Assembly (NCBI RefSeq): GCF_003596405.1
Contig: NZ_QYUR01000006.1
Location: 496,001-560,000 of the forward strand
DNA length: 64,000 nucleotides
Direction of reading: 5' to 3'
From: Pseudomonas cavernicola
GTDB taxonomy: Bacteria > Pseudomonadota > Gammaproteobacteria > Pseudomonadales > Pseudomonadaceae
In this document: positions 1 to 8,304 of the stretch, piece by piece
Layout: the number at the start of each line of letters is the position of its first letter
How positions within the stretch are numbered: the first letter of the stretch is position 1
Position numbers and translations under genes: made by a program
Notes under the pieces: generated by a model
What the model was told of the DNA's origin: nothing
Databases searched by the model: none
Seen by the model: the letters and a program-made list of their open reading frames with translations, nothing else

Positions 1-309
1 GCCTCGAGTGCCGACGTTGAGGGAGATGTCACTGCCGCCGGTACCGTTGCTGTCCTGTACCTGCAGGCCCGGCACCCGGCGCAGCACTTCGCGGACGTTG
101 CTGGCACCGCTCTCACGGATGGTTTCTTCGCGAATTACCGTACGTGCGCCGGGGTGGTTCTTCACGTCCTCGTCGGTCGCGTCGCCGAGCCAGTCCCCCA
201 CCACTTCGACATTGCCCAGTTCCAGCGTTTCGGCAGCTGGCGCGGCCAACGAAGACAAAGCCAAAGCGACGCCCAGAGCCAGGCGCGTGTGCTTGCCGAC
301 AGACTGCAT
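1..309 (-). CDS. TonB-dependent outer-membrane receptor, FecA-like, N-terminal part only
   Basis: The reading frame starts at an ATG at 309 and runs off the left edge, so only about 103 residues are visible. Residues 1-26 look like a signal peptide (LALGVALALSSLAAPAAE). Next comes a short segment, LGNVEVVGDWLG, where a TonB box is expected, and then the start of a plug domain (REETIRESG, VREVLRRVPGLQVQD, GGSDISLNVGTRG). These plug motifs are typical of FecA-type receptors, which import ferric citrate or related iron chelates through the outer membrane using TonB energy. The ligand cannot be read from this fragment. No fecI/fecR signalling genes are visible on this side. An AATG-periodic stretch upstream (378-395) may be a Fur site. 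Confidence 0.85.
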   Translation of the reverse strand, partial: MQSVGKHTRLALGVALALSSLAAPAAETLELGNVEVVGDWLGDATDEDVKNHPGARTVIREETIRESGASNVREVLRRVPGLQVQDSNGTGGSDISLNVGTRG

Positions 310-377
310 AACATGATCCCCAATAAACAGCCGAATGTCGGCCTTAAAAGGGGCGCAAATATACGCGAACTCATATC

Positions 378-395
378 AAATGTTAATGCGAATGC
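378..395. promoter_or_regulatory. candidate Fur box upstream of the TonB receptor
   Basis: The stretch AAATGTTAATGCGAATGC repeats AATG with a 6-bp period, the hexamer-array form of Fur sites. It lies about 70 bp upstream of a receptor likely to be iron-regulated. It is not a full match to the 19-bp consensus, so the call is weak. Confidence 0.3.
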
Positions 396-425
396 TTGGC
401 AACAACAGACATTCAGATCAGCCGC

Positions 426-755
426 TCACAACGGCAATTGCCCCAACGCCCAACGCAGCAAAAAGAACAGCAGCAGCCCCCCGCCGATAGTCGCCAGCAG
501 ATTACGACTGAGCGCGGCAATCAGGATCGCGCCGAGGCCCGCGAGCAAATAAGCGTTGTCCAGGTTGAACGCCAAGTGCTGGCCGTCCGGCAGCAGCATG
601 CCGGGCACGACGATGGCCGTGAGCACGGCCGCCGGCACATAGTGCAAGCCCTGCAGCACCAGCGGCGGAAAACGCAGACCTGGCCAGGCGAACAGGCTGT
701 AGCGGATGGCGAAGGTAATCCCCGCCATCCCCAGAATCAGCAACCAGATTTCCAT
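426..755 (-). CDS. azlD: AzlD-family branched-chain amino acid exporter subunit
   Basis: This 109-residue protein is almost entirely hydrophobic, with about four membrane segments and the AzlD-type beginning IWLLILGMAGITFAIRYS. AzlD is the small partner of AzlC. Together they form an inner-membrane exporter of branched-chain amino acids and some analogues. Its ATG shares one base with the azlC stop (TAATG), so the two genes are translationally coupled. Length is normal for the family. The actual substrate in this organism is inferred only from the family. Confidence 0.85.
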   Translation of the reverse strand: MEIWLLILGMAGITFAIRYSLFAWPGLRFPPLVLQGLHYVPAAVLTAIVVPGMLLPDGQHLAFNLDNAYLLAGLGAILIAALSRNLLATIGGGLLLFFLLRWALGQLPL

Positions 756-1468
756 TACATGCCCTCCCCGAGCAGTTCTGCGTCAGCCCGTCGCTCCAGC
801 CAAATACCGACAGCGATCCCGGCCAAGGCCGCGGCCATCAAGCCGAGCTTGTACGGCCAGGCATGCGTCAGCACCGCGACGGCACCCGCCATCAGCGCCG
901 CCGCGACCTGCGGCCGATTGCGCAACATCGGCACGACGATACCGATAAAGGTCGCCAGCATGGCGAAGTCCAAACCCCAGCCGGCCAAACTCGGCATGGC
1001 CTGACCGAACAACACCCCCAACAGCGAAGTGGATATCCAGCACAGGTACAGCGATAACGCCACGCCGGCGTGGTACCACTGGCCCTGCTCCCCAATGCCA
1101 TGGGCCAGGTAACGGCGCTGCACTACCGCGAAGGTCTCATCGGTAAGGCCAAACGCCAGGGGGACGCGCCAGCCTTGCGACAGATGGGCGATATAGGACT
1201 GCAGCGAAGCGCTGTAGAGAAGATGGCGCAGATTGACGACCAGGGTGGTAAACAGAATCACCGCCCATCCCGTTCCCGCCCCCAGCAGACTGATGGCGAT
1301 AAATTGCGCCGAACCGGCATACACCAGCAGCGACATGCCCAGCGCCTGCCATAAGGTCAAGCCGGCGACGCTGGCCAGGGTGCCGTAAATAATGCCGAAA
1401 GGCGCAACGCCGACAATCATCGGAATACTGTCGCGGGCACCATAGATGAATAGTTGTGAGCGGGTCAT
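755..1468 (-). CDS. azlC: AzlC-family branched-chain amino acid exporter subunit
   Basis: This 237-residue membrane protein has about six hydrophobic segments. It carries AzlC hallmarks: a start region GARDSIPMIVGVAPFGIIYG, the YAGSAQF segment near residue 50 and LRHLLYSASL near residue 85. It forms the large subunit of the AzlCD exporter with the overlapping downstream gene. A purine-rich AGGAGGAGC-type ribosome site precedes the ATG. No azlB or lrp-like regulator is adjacent. Confidence 0.9.
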   Translation of the reverse strand: MTRSQLFIYGARDSIPMIVGVAPFGIIYGTLASVAGLTLWQALGMSLLVYAGSAQFIAISLLGAGTGWAVILFTTLVVNLRHLLYSASLQSYIAHLSQGWRVPLAFGLTDETFAVVQRRYLAHGIGEQGQWYHAGVALSLYLCWISTSLLGVLFGQAMPSLAGWGLDFAMLATFIGIVVPMLRNRPQVAAALMAGAVAVLTHAWPYKLGLMAAALAGIAVGIWLERRADAELLGEGM

Positions 1469-1601
1469 GGAAGCTCCTCCTGCCCGCTAGCCTAAGCGAC
1501 CCTGCTCAATCCGTCTTGAACGATCTTGCGCAGGTAGGGCGAATGAATTGGCTATGTCTTGACGGGCTATCGCAAAAGAGCTTTTGGAGGGGCGCACTGG
1601 C

Positions 1602-1666
1602 GTAGGAGCGGGCTCTGCTCGCGATGCTTTCGCGGCGATATTTTCGCGAGCAGAGCTCGCTCCTAC
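1602..1666. repeat. REP-type palindromic repeat
   Basis: GTAGGAGCGGGCTCTGCTCGCGA-like arms at 1602-1624 and 1644-1666 are near-perfect inverted copies. This is the classical Pseudomonas REP sequence in a paired (BIME-like) arrangement. It lies in the 328-bp gap between azlC and the end of the AraC gene, where I see no gene. The gap also holds a GGCGGGTTTCACCCGCC hairpin near 1740. Confidence 0.8.
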
Positions 1667-1774
1667 AAAGGATAGAGGCTTGCCACAGCCTATCACTCAC
1701 GCCGCAAGGGGGGGCAACCCGCTCAGCCCCAGAAACTCGGCGGGTTTCACCCGCCCTACGGAAGATTTGCATAG

Positions 1775-1800
1775 GTAGAGGCGAATAAATTCGCCTCTAC
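1775..1800. repeat. perfect hairpin that contains the stop codon of the AraC gene
   Basis: GTAGAGGCGAA and its exact inverse flank a TAAA loop. On the minus strand the TAG of the arm at 1797-1799 is the in-frame stop of the AraC-family gene. The hairpin has no following T-run, so it is a repeat rather than a canonical terminator. Confidence 0.7.
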
Positions 1801-2687
1801 TGGCTTTTCTCGGCGGCGATGCCAACTACCCCCGACGGCAGCAGCGTCCTGAACGATCTCGCGCAGGCGGCGCGGTATTCGCCGGGGCCGACTCCATAGG
1901 CCTGCTTGAACTGGCGGGTCAGGTGGCTCTGGTCGGCGAAGCCCAACTGCACTGCCACACTGACCGCCGAACAACCGGCCTTGAGCAAGGCACGCGCCTG
2001 CTCCAAACGCTGTTGCTTGAGCCAGGCATGGGGCGGCAAACCAGTAGCTCGGCGGAACACCCGGGCGAAATGGAAGGGCGAGAGATTGACAGCCGCCGCC
2101 AGCTCCTCCAGGGAGGGCGGCTCGGCCAGTTGGGCACGCACCAGCTCCCTGGCCCGCGCCACGCTCTGCGGCTCGCGACCCACCGTCGTCGGTTGTGCTA
2201 GCTGGGCATGCCGTTGCAGCAAGGCCAGCAACGCCTCGCGCCAGGCGGTCTGTTGTTGCAAGGCGCTGGCGCCGCTTTCCAGCAGACGATGCAGGCCACT
2301 GAAAGTCGCCACTAGATCGGCGTCGCGGTGCACGCTGCCGACGAACGCCGGCAGATCAGCCGCCGGCAATTCCAGCTCGGTCAAGATGGCTTGGATCTGC
2401 TGCGCCTCGGGATAGAACACTCGGTAGCGCCAGCCTTCGTCATGCCCCTTGGAGCCAGTATGCACCTCGCCTGGATTGATCAGCGCCAGGCTGCCGGCCG
2501 CGGCCAAGTGCTCGACCCCACGGTAGCGGTAGCGCTCGGCACCGGCCTCGACCACGGCGATCACATAGCCTTCGTGCACATGCGGGGCGAAGCGATGTTC
2601 GACGAAACGCGCAGCCAGCAGCTCCAGACCACCGAGTTCGGCGGCCTGCCAGAAGTGCGCATCCCCAGTGGACAAGTGATGCCCCAT
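1797..2687 (-). CDS. AraC-family transcriptional regulator with N-terminal cupin domain
   Basis: This 296-residue protein has an N-terminal AraC-type ligand-binding cupin (FAPHVHEGYVIAVVEAGAE, then SLALINPGEVHTG). The C-terminal pair of helix-turn-helix motifs spans roughly 185-275 (SLEELAAAVNLSPFHFARVF and SAVSVAVQLGFADQSHLTRQ). I chose the ATG at 2687 because it falls two bases after the stop of the upstream acetyltransferase gene; the frame is open further upstream but overlaps that gene. The two genes are probably cotranscribed. Members of this subfamily often control amino-acid or exporter genes, and azlCD lies just downstream. That link is only an inference. Confidence 0.88.
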   Translation of the reverse strand: MGHHLSTGDAHFWQAAELGGLELLAARFVEHRFAPHVHEGYVIAVVEAGAERYRYRGVEHLAAAGSLALINPGEVHTGSKGHDEGWRYRVFYPEAQQIQAILTELELPAADLPAFVGSVHRDADLVATFSGLHRLLESGASALQQQTAWREALLALLQRHAQLAQPTTVGREPQSVARARELVRAQLAEPPSLEELAAAVNLSPFHFARVFRRATGLPPHAWLKQQRLEQARALLKAGCSAVSVAVQLGFADQSHLTRQFKQAYGVGPGEYRAACARSFRTLLPSGVVGIAAEKSQ

Positions 2688-2689
2688 GG

Positions 2690-3259
2690 TCAGCCGCTGA
2701 AACGCGCCTCCAATTGGGCCTTCACCTGTGGCCACTCCTGATCGGTGATGCTGTACAACACGCTGCCGTCCAGCCGCCCATCGGCCAGGCGGCGATGGTT
2801 GCGCAATTCGCCTTCGCGCACCGCGCCAAGCTTCTCGATGGCGCGCTGCGAACGCAGGTTGCTCGCCGCGGTTTTCAGCTGCACCCGCACCATGCGCCAA
2901 CTCTCGAAGGCATGCCGGAGCATCAGGTATTTGATCGTGCTGTTCAGCCCAGTGCCATGCTGGCTGCGGTCCAGCCAGGTCCAACCGATTTCGGTGGCCG
3001 GCAGGGTTGGCATAAATTCGGCAAACCGCGTAGTGCCGACCAAACGGTCGCCCAAGCGGATCACAAAGGGCAACGCCTGATCGTTGCGTTGCTGGATCAA
3101 CCCGCTGCGGTACCAATCCAGGCGCAGTGGACCACTCATATGCAGCAACTCATCGCGATTGGTTTCGGCCAGAGCCACCAGCGCCGGGATATCGCCATCG
3201 ACCATCGGTTCCAGACGTAGCGCACCGCGCTGCAGAGTGATCAATTGTGGCTTGAACAT
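2690..3259 (-). CDS. GNAT acetyltransferase, RimJ/RimL-like
   Basis: This 189-residue protein resembles the RimJ/RimL branch of GNAT enzymes: L-R-L-E-P near the N terminus, GTTRFAEF, the IGWTWLD motif and a late LGAVREGELRNHRR segment with YSITDQEW. Such enzymes transfer acetyl groups from acetyl-CoA to protein N termini or small amines. The substrate here is unknown. The ATG at 3259 is preferred over an in-frame start five codons upstream because GAGGA sits eight bases before it. The AraC gene follows after two bases. Confidence 0.8.
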   Translation of the reverse strand: MFKPQLITLQRGALRLEPMVDGDIPALVALAETNRDELLHMSGPLRLDWYRSGLIQQRNDQALPFVIRLGDRLVGTTRFAEFMPTLPATEIGWTWLDRSQHGTGLNSTIKYLMLRHAFESWRMVRVQLKTAASNLRSQRAIEKLGAVREGELRNHRRLADGRLDGSVLYSITDQEWPQVKAQLEARFSG

Positions 3260-3578
3260 GAATACCATCCTCATCGACGCTTACGCGTCACGCTAACAGG
3301 GCCAAAGTGCCCGCTCAACAGGCCGTATATCCGAGCGCAATAGTTTTCACGCATCCCGTCAAGGCGGCTGCGACCTTAGTCGCGCCTGACTGAATGATAC
3401 TTTGATGCGACACTGATCGGGTCCCAAGCGTTCCCTCCAGCGTCGCCTAGGAGCCAGCCCGGCCGTATGGGCTGAGCACTGCTCTGGCCACCAGCGCCGC
3501 ACTCTATCGGCGGCGGGCTGCTTGGCCGCAGAATGATCCACATTAGGGGCTTCCCCACCCGGTTTGTTTGGAGTTTGC
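3260..3578. other. 319-bp divergent intergenic region
   Basis: This region separates the minus-strand acetyltransferase/AraC pair from the plus-strand sensor kinase and must hold promoters for both. I see no clear sigma-54 or sigma-70 consensus, no RNA gene and no convincing small frame. A TTGGAG ribosome site at 3568-3573 serves the kinase. Confidence 0.5.
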
Positions 3579-6500
3579 ATGTCGTTGTCCAGCGGGCTGA
3601 TCGCGACCGTCGCCCTGAGCTATATGGCCATCCTGTTCGCCATTGCCTTTTATGGTGATCGCCGCCGCGCACCCATGCCGCCGCGAGTCCGCGCCTGGGT
3701 CTATAGCTTGTCGCTGGCGGTGTACTGCACCAGTTGGACCTTCTTTGGCGCGGTCGGTCAGGCGGCCGGGCAGCTATGGGCGTTCCTGCCGATCTACCTG
3801 GGGCCGATCCTGCTGATGCTGTTCGCCCCCTGGGTGCTGCAGAAGATGGTGATGATCAGCAAGCAGGAGAACATCACCTCGATTGCCGACTTTATTGCCG
3901 CGCGCTATGGCAAGTCGCAGTCACTGGCGGTGGTGGTGGCGCTGATCTGCCTGGTCGGCGTGCTGCCCTATATCGCGCTGCAACTGAAGGGCATAGTGCT
4001 CGGGGTCAACCTGCTGATCGGCGCCGGCGCCGAGTCCACCGGCACCCGCGCCCAGGACACCGCGCTGATCGTGTCCCTGGTGCTGGCGCTGTTCACCATC
4101 CTCTTCGGCACCCGCAACCTCGACGCCACCGAGCACCACCACGGCATGGTCTTGGCGATCGCCTTCGAGTCGCTGGTCAAGCTGCTGGCCTTCCTCGCCG
4201 TCGGCGCCTTCGTCACCTATGGCCTGTACGACGGCTTCGGCGACCTGCTCGGCCAGGCCGAGGCCGCGCCGCCGCTCGATGCCTTCTGGGCGGAGATGGT
4301 GAACTGGCCGGCCATGCTGGTGCAGACCGGGGTGGCGATGATGGCCATCGTCTGCCTGCCGCGGCAGTTCCATATGACAGTGGTGGAAAACATCGAGCCG
4401 CGCGACCTGCGCCTGGCACGCTGGGTGTTCCCGGCCTACCTGGTGCTGGCCGCGCTGTTCGTCGTGCCCATCGCCCTGGCCGGGCGACTGCTGCTGCCGG
4501 CCGGGATGCTGCCGGACTCCTTCGTCATCAGCCTGCCGCTGGCCGAGGCCCATCCGGCCCTCGCCCTGCTGGCCTTTATCGGCGGCGCCTCGGCGGCCAC
4601 CGGTATGGTCATCGTCGAGGCGGTGGCGCTGTCGACCATGGTCTCCAACGACATGCTGCTGCCCTGGCTGCTGCGCCGGCAGAACGCCGAGCGGCCGTTC
4701 GAGGTGTTCCGCCAGTGGATGCTGACGGTGCGCCGGATCAGCATCGTGGTCATCCTGCTGCTCGCCTATGTCTGCTATCGCTTGCTCGGTTCCAACGCCA
4801 GCCTGGCCACCATCGGGCAGATTTCCTTTGCCGCCGTCGCCCAGCTGGCGCCCGCGATGTTCGGCGCCCTGCTGTGGAAACAGGCCAACCGCCGTGGCGT
4901 GTTCGCCGGTCTGACAGCCGGCGCCCTGGTGTGGTTCTACACCCTGGTGCTGCCGGTGGTGGCCCGTGGCCTGGGCTGGCCGCTGGAAAGCTTCCCCGGC
5001 CTGCACAGCCTGCTCTATCAGCCGATCGGGCTGGAGGTCGACCCGCTGACCCGCGGCGTGGTGCTGTCGCTGGCCAGCAACTTCCTGCTGTTCGCCTGGG
5101 TCTCGTACTTCTCGCGCACCCGGGTTTCCGAGCACTGGCAAGCCGGGCGGTTCATCGGCCAGGAGTTCGGCAGTAAACCCAGCAGCCGCAGCCTGCTCGC
5201 CGTACAAGTGGAAGATCTGCTGATGCTGGCCAGTCGTTTTGTCGGCGAGGAGCGCGCGCGGCAGAGTTTTATCCGCTTCGCCTATCGCCAAGGCAAAGGC
5301 TTCAACCCCAGCCAGCCGGCCAACGGCGACTGGATCGCCCACACCGAACGCCTGCTCGCCGGGGTACTCGGCGCCTCGTCCACCCGCGCGGTGGTGAAAG
5401 CCGCCATTGAAGGTCGTGAGATGCAGGTCGAGGATGTGGTACGCATCGTCGATGAAGCCTCGGAGGTATTGCACTTCAACCGTGCCCTGCTGCAAGGCGC
5501 GATCGAGAACATTACCCAGGGCATCAGCGTGGTCGATCAGTCGCTGCGGCTGGTCGCCTGGAACCATCGTTATCTGGAGCTTTTCAACTACCCGGAGGGC
5601 TTGATCAGCGTCGGCCGGCCGATTGCCGACATCATTCGCTACAACGCCGAACGCGGCCTGTGCGGCCCCGGCGAGGCTGACGCGCACGTCGAACGGCGGC
5701 TGTACTGGATGCGCCAAGGCCGCGCGCATACCTCCGAACGCCTGTTTCCCAACGGCCGGGTGATCGAATTGATCGGCAACCCGATGCCCGGCGGCGGCTT
5801 CGTCATGAGCTTCACCGACATCACCGCGTTTCGCGAGGCCGAACAGGGCCTCAAAGAAGCCAACGAAGGCCTGGAGCAGCGCGTGGCCGAACGCACCCAT
5901 GAACTCTCGCAACTGAACCTGGCGCTGAGCGAAGCCAAAGGCGTGGCTGAATCCGCCAACCAGTCCAAGACCCGGTTCCTCGCTGCAGTCAGTCATGACC
6001 TGATGCAGCCACTAAATGCCGCGCGACTGTTCTCGGCCGCTCTCGCCCATCAGCCGGAAGCCTTGCCGAGCGAGGCCCAACAGCTGGTACAACATCTGGA
6101 CAGCTCGCTACGCTCAGCGGAAGACTTGATCAGCGATCTGCTGGATATTTCGCGCCTGGAAAGCGGTCGAATCACGCCGGATCGGCATGCCTTCCCGCTC
6201 AATGCGTTGTTCGACACCCTCGGTGCCGAATGCAAAGTCCTCGCGCAAGAGCACGGCGTGGACTTCCACCTGCGCGGCAGCCAGTTGCGGGTGGACAGCG
6301 ATATCAAACTGCTACGGCGAGTGCTGCAGAACTTCCTGACCAATGCCTTCCGCTACGCCAAGGGCCATGTACTGCTCGGTGTGCGCCGCAGCGCTGGCGA
6401 GTTGCGCCTGGAGGTCTGGGATCGCGGCCCAGGCATCCCGGAAGACAAACGCACCGTCATTTTCGAAGAGTTCAAACGCCTCGACAGCCACCAAACCCGC

Positions 6501-7058
6501 GCCGAAAAAGGCCTCGGCCTCGGCCTCGCGATTGCTGACGGCCTCTGCCGCGTGCTCGGTCATAAGCTCGAAGTGCGTTCCTGGCCAGGTAAAGGCAGCG
6601 TCTTCAGTGTGACCGTGCCGCTCGCGCGCAGCCCGGCACCGGCCACGCTCAACGGTCTCGGCCCTGAACTTAACGGCCAAGCCTTGAACGGTACGCAAGT
6701 GCTCTGCATCGACAACGAAGACAGCATCCTGGTCGGTATGCACAGCCTGCTCTCACGCTGGGGCTGCCAGGTCTGGACGGCGCACAATCGCCTGGAGTGC
6801 GAGCACCTGCTAGATGAAGACGTGCGCCCACAACTGGCGCTGGTGGACTACCACCTGGACGAAGGCGAAACTGGCACCGAGCTGATGGCGTGGCTGCGCA
6901 CCAAACTCGGTGAGCCGGTGCCGGGCGTGGTGATCAGTGCCGACGGCCGCCCCGAGCTGATCGCCGAAGTCCACGCCGCCGGCCTCGACTACCTGGCCAA
7001 ACCGGTCAAACCGGCGGCACTGCGCGCCTTGCTGAGCCGACACCTGAGCTTGCGTTGA
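3579..7058 (+). CDS. hybrid histidine kinase fused to an SLC5/SSS transporter domain, with C-terminal receiver
   Basis: This 1159-residue inner-membrane protein has, in order: a sodium/solute-symporter-like membrane domain (about 1-500, many hydrophobic segments); a PAS-like domain (about 638-755); a coiled coil ending in SANQSKTRFLAAVSHDL; the phospho-acceptor His806; an ATPase domain (about 905-1015) with LQNFLTNAFRYA, WDRGPGIP and GLGLGLAI; and a receiver domain (about 1035-1155) with probable phospho-Asp1090 in LALVDYHLDEG. The architecture is that of CbrA/PA3271-type sensors, in which the transporter module is thought to sense or couple nutrient transport to signalling. The length equals that of P. 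aeruginosa PA3271 as I remember it. No separate response regulator lies next to it. I chose the ATG at 3579 over a TTG at 3564 because of the ribosome site. Confidence 0.93.
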   Translation: MSLSSGLIATVALSYMAILFAIAFYGDRRRAPMPPRVRAWVYSLSLAVYCTSWTFFGAVGQAAGQLWAFLPIYLGPILLMLFAPWVLQKMVMISKQENITSIADFIAARYGKSQSLAVVVALICLVGVLPYIALQLKGIVLGVNLLIGAGAESTGTRAQDTALIVSLVLALFTILFGTRNLDATEHHHGMVLAIAFESLVKLLAFLAVGAFVTYGLYDGFGDLLGQAEAAPPLDAFWAEMVNWPAMLVQTGVAMMAIVCLPRQFHMTVVENIEPRDLRLARWVFPAYLVLAALFVVPIALAGRLLLPAGMLPDSFVISLPLAEAHPALALLAFIGGASAATGMVIVEAVALSTMVSNDMLLPWLLRRQNAERPFEVFRQWMLTVRRISIVVILLLAYVCYRLLGSNASLATIGQISFAAVAQLAPAMFGALLWKQANRRGVFAGLTAGALVWFYTLVLPVVARGLGWPLESFPGLHSLLYQPIGLEVDPLTRGVVLSLASNFLLFAWVSYFSRTRVSEHWQAGRFIGQEFGSKPSSRSLLAVQVEDLLMLASRFVGEERARQSFIRFAYRQGKGFNPSQPANGDWIAHTERLLAGVLGASSTRAVVKAAIEGREMQVEDVVRIVDEASEVLHFNRALLQGAIENITQGISVVDQSLRLVAWNHRYLELFNYPEGLISVGRPIADIIRYNAERGLCGPGEADAHVERRLYWMRQGRAHTSERLFPNGRVIELIGNPMPGGGFVMSFTDITAFREAEQGLKEANEGLEQRVAERTHELSQLNLALSEAKGVAESANQSKTRFLAAVSHDLMQPLNAARLFSAALAHQPEALPSEAQQLVQHLDSSLRSAEDLISDLLDISRLESGRITPDRHAFPLNALFDTLGAECKVLAQEHGVDFHLRGSQLRVDSDIKLLRRVLQNFLTNAFRYAKGHVLLGVRRSAGELRLEVWDRGPGIPEDKRTVIFEEFKRLDSHQTRAEKGLGLGLAIADGLCRVLGHKLEVRSWPGKGSVFSVTVPLARSPAPATLNGLGPELNGQALNGTQVLCIDNEDSILVGMHSLLSRWGCQVWTAHNRLECEHLLDEDVRPQLALVDYHLDEGETGTELMAWLRTKLGEPVPGVVISADGRPELIAEVHAAGLDYLAKPVKPAALRALLSRHLSLR

Positions 7059-7126
7059 ACAGCGGACTGACAGCGCCCTAGGACTTACAAAGGCAATGTA
7101 GCGGCTAACTGTTGAAGACCGATTTT

Positions 7127-7232
7127 GTAGGGTGGGTTAGCCGCGCAGCGGCGTAACCCACCAGCGGAGTCAGCCAGGGCGCAGCCCATAGCCGGCAGAT
7201 GGCGGGTTACGCCTACGGCTAACCCACCCTAC
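7127..7232. repeat. inverted repeat of the GTAGGGTGGGTTAGCCG family
   Basis: Arm 7127-7143 reads GTAGGGTGGGTTAGCCG and arm 7216-7232 is its exact inverse. A second nested pair (GCGTAACCCACC / GGCGGGTTACGC) lies inside. This is a common dispersed Pseudomonas repeat. The right end supplies the TAG stop codon (7229-7231, minus strand) of the MerR gene. It fills most of the gap between the two convergent genes and may serve as a transcription barrier. Confidence 0.8.
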
Positions 7233-8041
7233 GGCTTGAGAAAACCCTTGAGCAGTTCGCCGACCCGCTCGCCCAACTCCCGATTGGCCGACAGTTGCAG
7301 GCCGCGGGCCAGTTCAGTCTCCACCACCTGCTCGACCAGCGGGCGCAGCTGCAGCAGTTGTGCGCTGAGACGCTCCAGCTCTTCGGCGCGCGGCAGAGAG
7401 TTGGCCAGCAGCGGATTGACCAGGTGCTGGACGATCATCCGCACTATGCCCGCGGACACCTGTTCGACATTGGCGCGAATCGCTGCCAGCTCATCCAGTA
7501 GCACCGGCAGCGGAATGCCGGCCTGGAACAGCTGCACCCCGGCGGCGAACAGCCGCGGACTAGGCACCCGCAGATGGTCGCCGGCGAACTCCAAGAGCCC
7601 CAGGGCCTGCGCCCGGTCGATCATCCCATCGTCCAAGGCCGTGCCGAACAACGCCTGCAACTCATCGAAACCGAGGCTGCCGGGCTCCTCCTGATTCCAC
7701 GGACCGATGATCGCCTGATCCAGCCCCAACACCTGCGCCAGCCCCTGGCCTTGCTGCCAGGCCTCCAGCAGTTCGCGGATGCTGGCGATGCTGTAGCCAC
7801 GCTCCAGCAGCTCGCCGATCAACTTGAGCCGGGCCAGATGCTCAGCGCTGTAAATACCCACCCGCCCACGCCGCTGCGGCGGCGGCAGCAAGCCGCGGTC
7901 CTGGTAGGCACGCAGATTACGCACGGTAGTGCCGGCCTCACGGGCCAGCTCATCGACGGTGTACTCCGCCGCTGGCTCAAGCTCGGCAGTGACCGGGGTC
8001 TGAAGCAAGAGACGCTGCAATAAGGAAGGGACGTTTTTCAT
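7229..8041 (-). CDS. MerR-family transcriptional regulator
   Basis: This 270-residue protein has a MerR helix-turn-helix and wing at about residues 26-95: YTVDELAREAGTTVRNLRAY, then DRGLLPPPQRRGRVGIYSAE and HLARLKLIGELLERGYS. The long C-terminal region is helical and has no cysteine cluster, so it is unlikely to be a metal sensor and probably binds an organic ligand. It is divergent from the M24/hydrolase-SDR/di-iron cluster, and I infer that it regulates that cluster through the 263-bp gap. I chose the ATG at 8041 (MKNVPSLLQ) as the more usual start. Confidence 0.85.
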   Translation of the reverse strand: MKNVPSLLQRLLLQTPVTAELEPAAEYTVDELAREAGTTVRNLRAYQDRGLLPPPQRRGRVGIYSAEHLARLKLIGELLERGYSIASIRELLEAWQQGQGLAQVLGLDQAIIGPWNQEEPGSLGFDELQALFGTALDDGMIDRAQALGLLEFAGDHLRVPSPRLFAAGVQLFQAGIPLPVLLDELAAIRANVEQVSAGIVRMIVQHLVNPLLANSLPRAEELERLSAQLLQLRPLVEQVVETELARGLQLSANRELGERVGELLKGFLKP

Positions 8042-8304
8042 GGCGGCGATCATAGCCGCCCGCATCGGCCGCCAACAACCACGTCAACCCACCCAACCTT
8101 GGGTTGGACTTGCTCGCAGCGCACGCCATAGAACCCCGCCGAAAAGTTATCCAGTCCAGCCGCAGCGCGTATCCCAGGGCAGCGGTAACACGGTAACAGG
8201 CCACAGCCGCGGCCGAGCAAGGCACTGGTCAGAGGCGCTCATCCTCACCAATACTCAATGTGACATTGAACAATGTAATAGTTGACCGCCACCGGAGAAC
8301 TTCC

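Noticed and set aside
2688..3116. Upstream extension of the AraC frame giving 439 residues
   Set aside because: The extension lies inside the acetyltransferase gene and is its out-of-frame image; the ATG at 2687 fits the gene junction.
3734..5176. Long plus-strand frame overlapping the symporter domain of the kinase
   Set aside because: Arg/Gly/Ala-rich out-of-frame reading of the same gene with no recognisable protein character.
3921..5996. Very long open frame on the minus strand within the sensor kinase gene
   Set aside because: It mirrors the kinase codons, is rich in Gln/His/Gly and has no domain or ribosome site. High GC content keeps the antisense frame open.
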